Assembly (NCBI GenBank): GCA_046331625.1
Contig: JAXLQL010000003.1
Coordinates: forward strand, 248,001 to 312,000
DNA from: JAXLQL01 sp046331625
Lineage (GTDB): Bacteria; Acidobacteriota; Terriglobia; Bryobacterales; Bryobacteraceae
Direction of reading: 5' to 3'
Length of the DNA: 64,000 nucleotides
Shown here: positions 62,638-64,000 of the stretch, in pieces
Numbering within the stretch: position 1 is the first letter of the stretch
How the letters are laid out: the number at the start of each line of letters is the position of its first letter
Translations under genes and position numbers: made by a program
The notes under the pieces: generated by a model
What the model saw: only the letters and a program-made list of their open reading frames with translations
What the model was told of the DNA's origin: nothing
Databases searched by the model: none

Positions 62638-63729
62638 ATGCTGACGAGGCTCTACGTCGACAACTTCCGGTGCTTTGTCAACTTCGAGTACCGGCCCCGG
62701 CAGCGGGAGTTGATTCTCGGGGCGAACGGCTCGGGAAAGTCGACCTTCCTGGATGTCCTTTTGCTACTGCGGCAGATCGCCGTGAACGGTGTTGCGGTGG
62801 ATGACCTTCCGATGCTGGCGAACCGCACGCGCTGGATGCAGCAGCCGGAAATCGTGTTCGAGCTCGATGCGGACCTCGACGGTCTCTTCCACTACCGCCT
62901 CGTCATCGCACCTACGCAGGATCCACTACGGCAACACGTCGCGGAAGAAACGGTTCACTTCAAGAACAGCCCCTTGCTCCGTTTCTCGGAAGGGAACGTT
63001 CAGACGTTCAATGACCGGGGTGAACTGGTCGCGTCGTTTTCGTTTGATCCGCGTCGCTCCGCCTTTGCGGTATTGGGCGCAGGAAATACCGGTCTTGGCC
63101 GGTTGAAAACTTGGCTCACGGATCTTTGTTGTTTCCGAATCAATCCTTTCACCATCGCGCCGGCAGCGCCCACTGAAGCCCTGGGACCAAACGTCGACCT
63201 CTCGAATTTCGTGGCTTGGTATCGGCACCTTGTCCAGGCCCAGCCGCGCGAAAATCGGTCTTTCCTGCGCAGTCTCGAGCAGTCCATTGAAGGCCTGCGG
63301 TACTTGCCCGCGGAACCGGTCGGCATCAACAATGTCGTCCTCGCCGCCGAATTCGACGGCGGCCAAAAGGGCAGAGTCTACCTCAACGAACTCTCAGACG
63401 GGCAGCGTTGCCTCATCGGACTCTACGCCATCCTCCATTTCGTGGTCGCGAAGGGGCGCACTGTGGTAATCGACGAGCCTGACAATTTCATAGCGCTAAG
63501 GGAGATTCAGCCGTGGCTGGTGGCGCTCGATGATGCAGTCGAGGAATCGCGTGGCCAAGTCATGATCATCTCCCATCACCCGGAGATCTTGAATCAATGG
63601 GCGCCTTCATCGGGTACACAGTTCTCCCGCGACGGCTTTGGTCCCGTCCGAGTCCGCCGCTTCGAGGCTAGCCCCGAGCCTGCTCTGACTGCCGCGGAAT
63701 TGGTGTCTCGAGGTTGGGACGGGACGTGA
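62638..63729 (+). CDS. SMC/RecF-like AAA ATPase
   Basis: A 363-residue ATPase of the AAA_21/AAA15 kind. Walker A is G28-ANGSGKST, the ABC-like signature is LSDGQR, Walker B is TVVIDEPDN, and a D-loop/H-loop follows (MIISHHPE). The middle lacks a long coiled coil, so it is a compact single-polypeptide form. Such ATPases are the sensor half of bacterial nuclease systems, for example AriA of PARIS or split OLD-type pairs. The stop overlaps the next start by four bases (GTGA), and the downstream gene looks like the nuclease half. It starts 16 bases after the previous gene. Confidence 0.88.
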   Translation: MLTRLYVDNFRCFVNFEYRPRQRELILGANGSGKSTFLDVLLLLRQIAVNGVAVDDLPMLANRTRWMQQPEIVFELDADLDGLFHYRLVIAPTQDPLRQHVAEETVHFKNSPLLRFSEGNVQTFNDRGELVASFSFDPRRSAFAVLGAGNTGLGRLKTWLTDLCCFRINPFTIAPAAPTEALGPNVDLSNFVAWYRHLVQAQPRENRSFLRSLEQSIEGLRYLPAEPVGINNVVLAAEFDGGQKGRVYLNELSDGQRCLIGLYAILHFVVAKGRTVVIDEPDNFIALREIQPWLVALDDAVEESRGQVMIISHHPEILNQWAPSSGTQFSRDGFGPVRVRRFEASPEPALTAAELVSRGWDGT

Positions 63730-64000
63730 GCCGCCCTTCGAGGGTGCGCATTCTCGCCGAAGACAAGCGGCACCAAAGCTTCGTTCGCCAGTACTTGAAA
63801 CAAAATGGGTTCGACAACCACGACATCTCCCTTGCGCCGCTTCCTTCCGGAAGAGGATCCGGGGAACAGTGGGTTCGGCAACGCTATTCGCTGGAGATGA
63901 AGGCGTTTCGGGCAAGGGCGCTTGGTGCCAAGGCGCAGACTGCCTTGGTCGTCATTATTGACGCCGACACTAGTACGATCGACTACCGCTTGACACAGTT
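63726..64000 (+). CDS. TOPRIM-like / DUF4276-like partner of the AAA ATPase, 5' part
   Basis: A GTG start at 63726 opens a frame that leaves the window (91 codons visible). The visible part has RVRILAEDKRH with an acidic E12 and D13, and ALVVIIDADT with a D79-x-D81 pair, the spacing of a TOPRIM fold (glutamate after the first strand, DxD after a later strand). Full TOPRIM proteins cleave or rejoin DNA or RNA. Because its start overlaps the ATPase stop, the two surely act together. The rest of the gene is needed to name the family. Confidence 0.6.
   Translation, partial: MSRPSRVRILAEDKRHQSFVRQYLKQNGFDNHDISLAPLPSGRGSGEQWVRQRYSLEMKAFRARALGAKAQTALVVIIDADTSTIDYRLTQ

Overview
The window is GC-rich, gene-dense bacterial chromosome. 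Gene content suggests a soil-type Acidobacterium, probably of the Solibacter/Bryobacter group, though no marker gene proves this. The indicators are long secreted proteins built from malectin and BACON-like repeats, a serine/threonine kinase fused to TPRs, Tat-exported IorAB-type oxidoreductases, an Omp85 outer-membrane assembly protein (so a diderm cell) and two Uma2 proteins.

Layout. 1-17.3 kb: the end of a TPR protein, then a giant secreted repeat protein with three malectin domains, about 34 BACON-like repeats and a glycosidase-like propeller. It is broken in this assembly by a 1-base frameshift and a damaged 1,380-bp tandem duplication. Removing the duplication and restoring one base gives an uninterrupted frame of 5,028 codons. 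17.3-22.8 kb: a membrane protein coupled to a Nudix hydrolase, a SWIM-SNF2 helicase, then tRNA-Thr and tRNA-Tyr. 22.8-31.6 kb: two overlapping cytosolic subtilases, a small basic protein downstream of a TPR-kinase, and a Tat-exported enolase-superfamily enzyme coupled to a DapA-like aldolase. 32.1-33.9 kb: a GrdB-family selenoprotein with an in-frame UGA and a SECIS-like hairpin, then a fatty acid hydroxylase. 33.9-51 kb is almost all minus strand: glycosyltransferases (one frameshifted), an IorAB-like pair, TPR protein, radical SAM protein, two Uma2 proteins, a glycerophosphodiesterase, a vanadium haloperoxidase-like protein and, behind der, an RNA-repair operon (methyltransferase, RNA ligase, HD-Pnk). 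51-55.2 kb: an amidotransferase, an unusual membrane/secreted fusion, an AraC regulator, an IS200-type element inside a metallothionein-like gene, and an SDR-like protein. 55.2-64 kb: a SurA-like chaperone with BamA, a ThiF-type enzyme, a membrane-anchored methyltransferase, a CPBP protease, and an SMC-like ATPase overlapping a TOPRIM-like partner that leaves the window.

The most notable points are the selenoprotein, the three-gene RNA-repair operon, the enzyme module nested inside a BACON repeat, the ATPase/TOPRIM pair at the right edge, and the metallothionein-like gene split by an insertion sequence.
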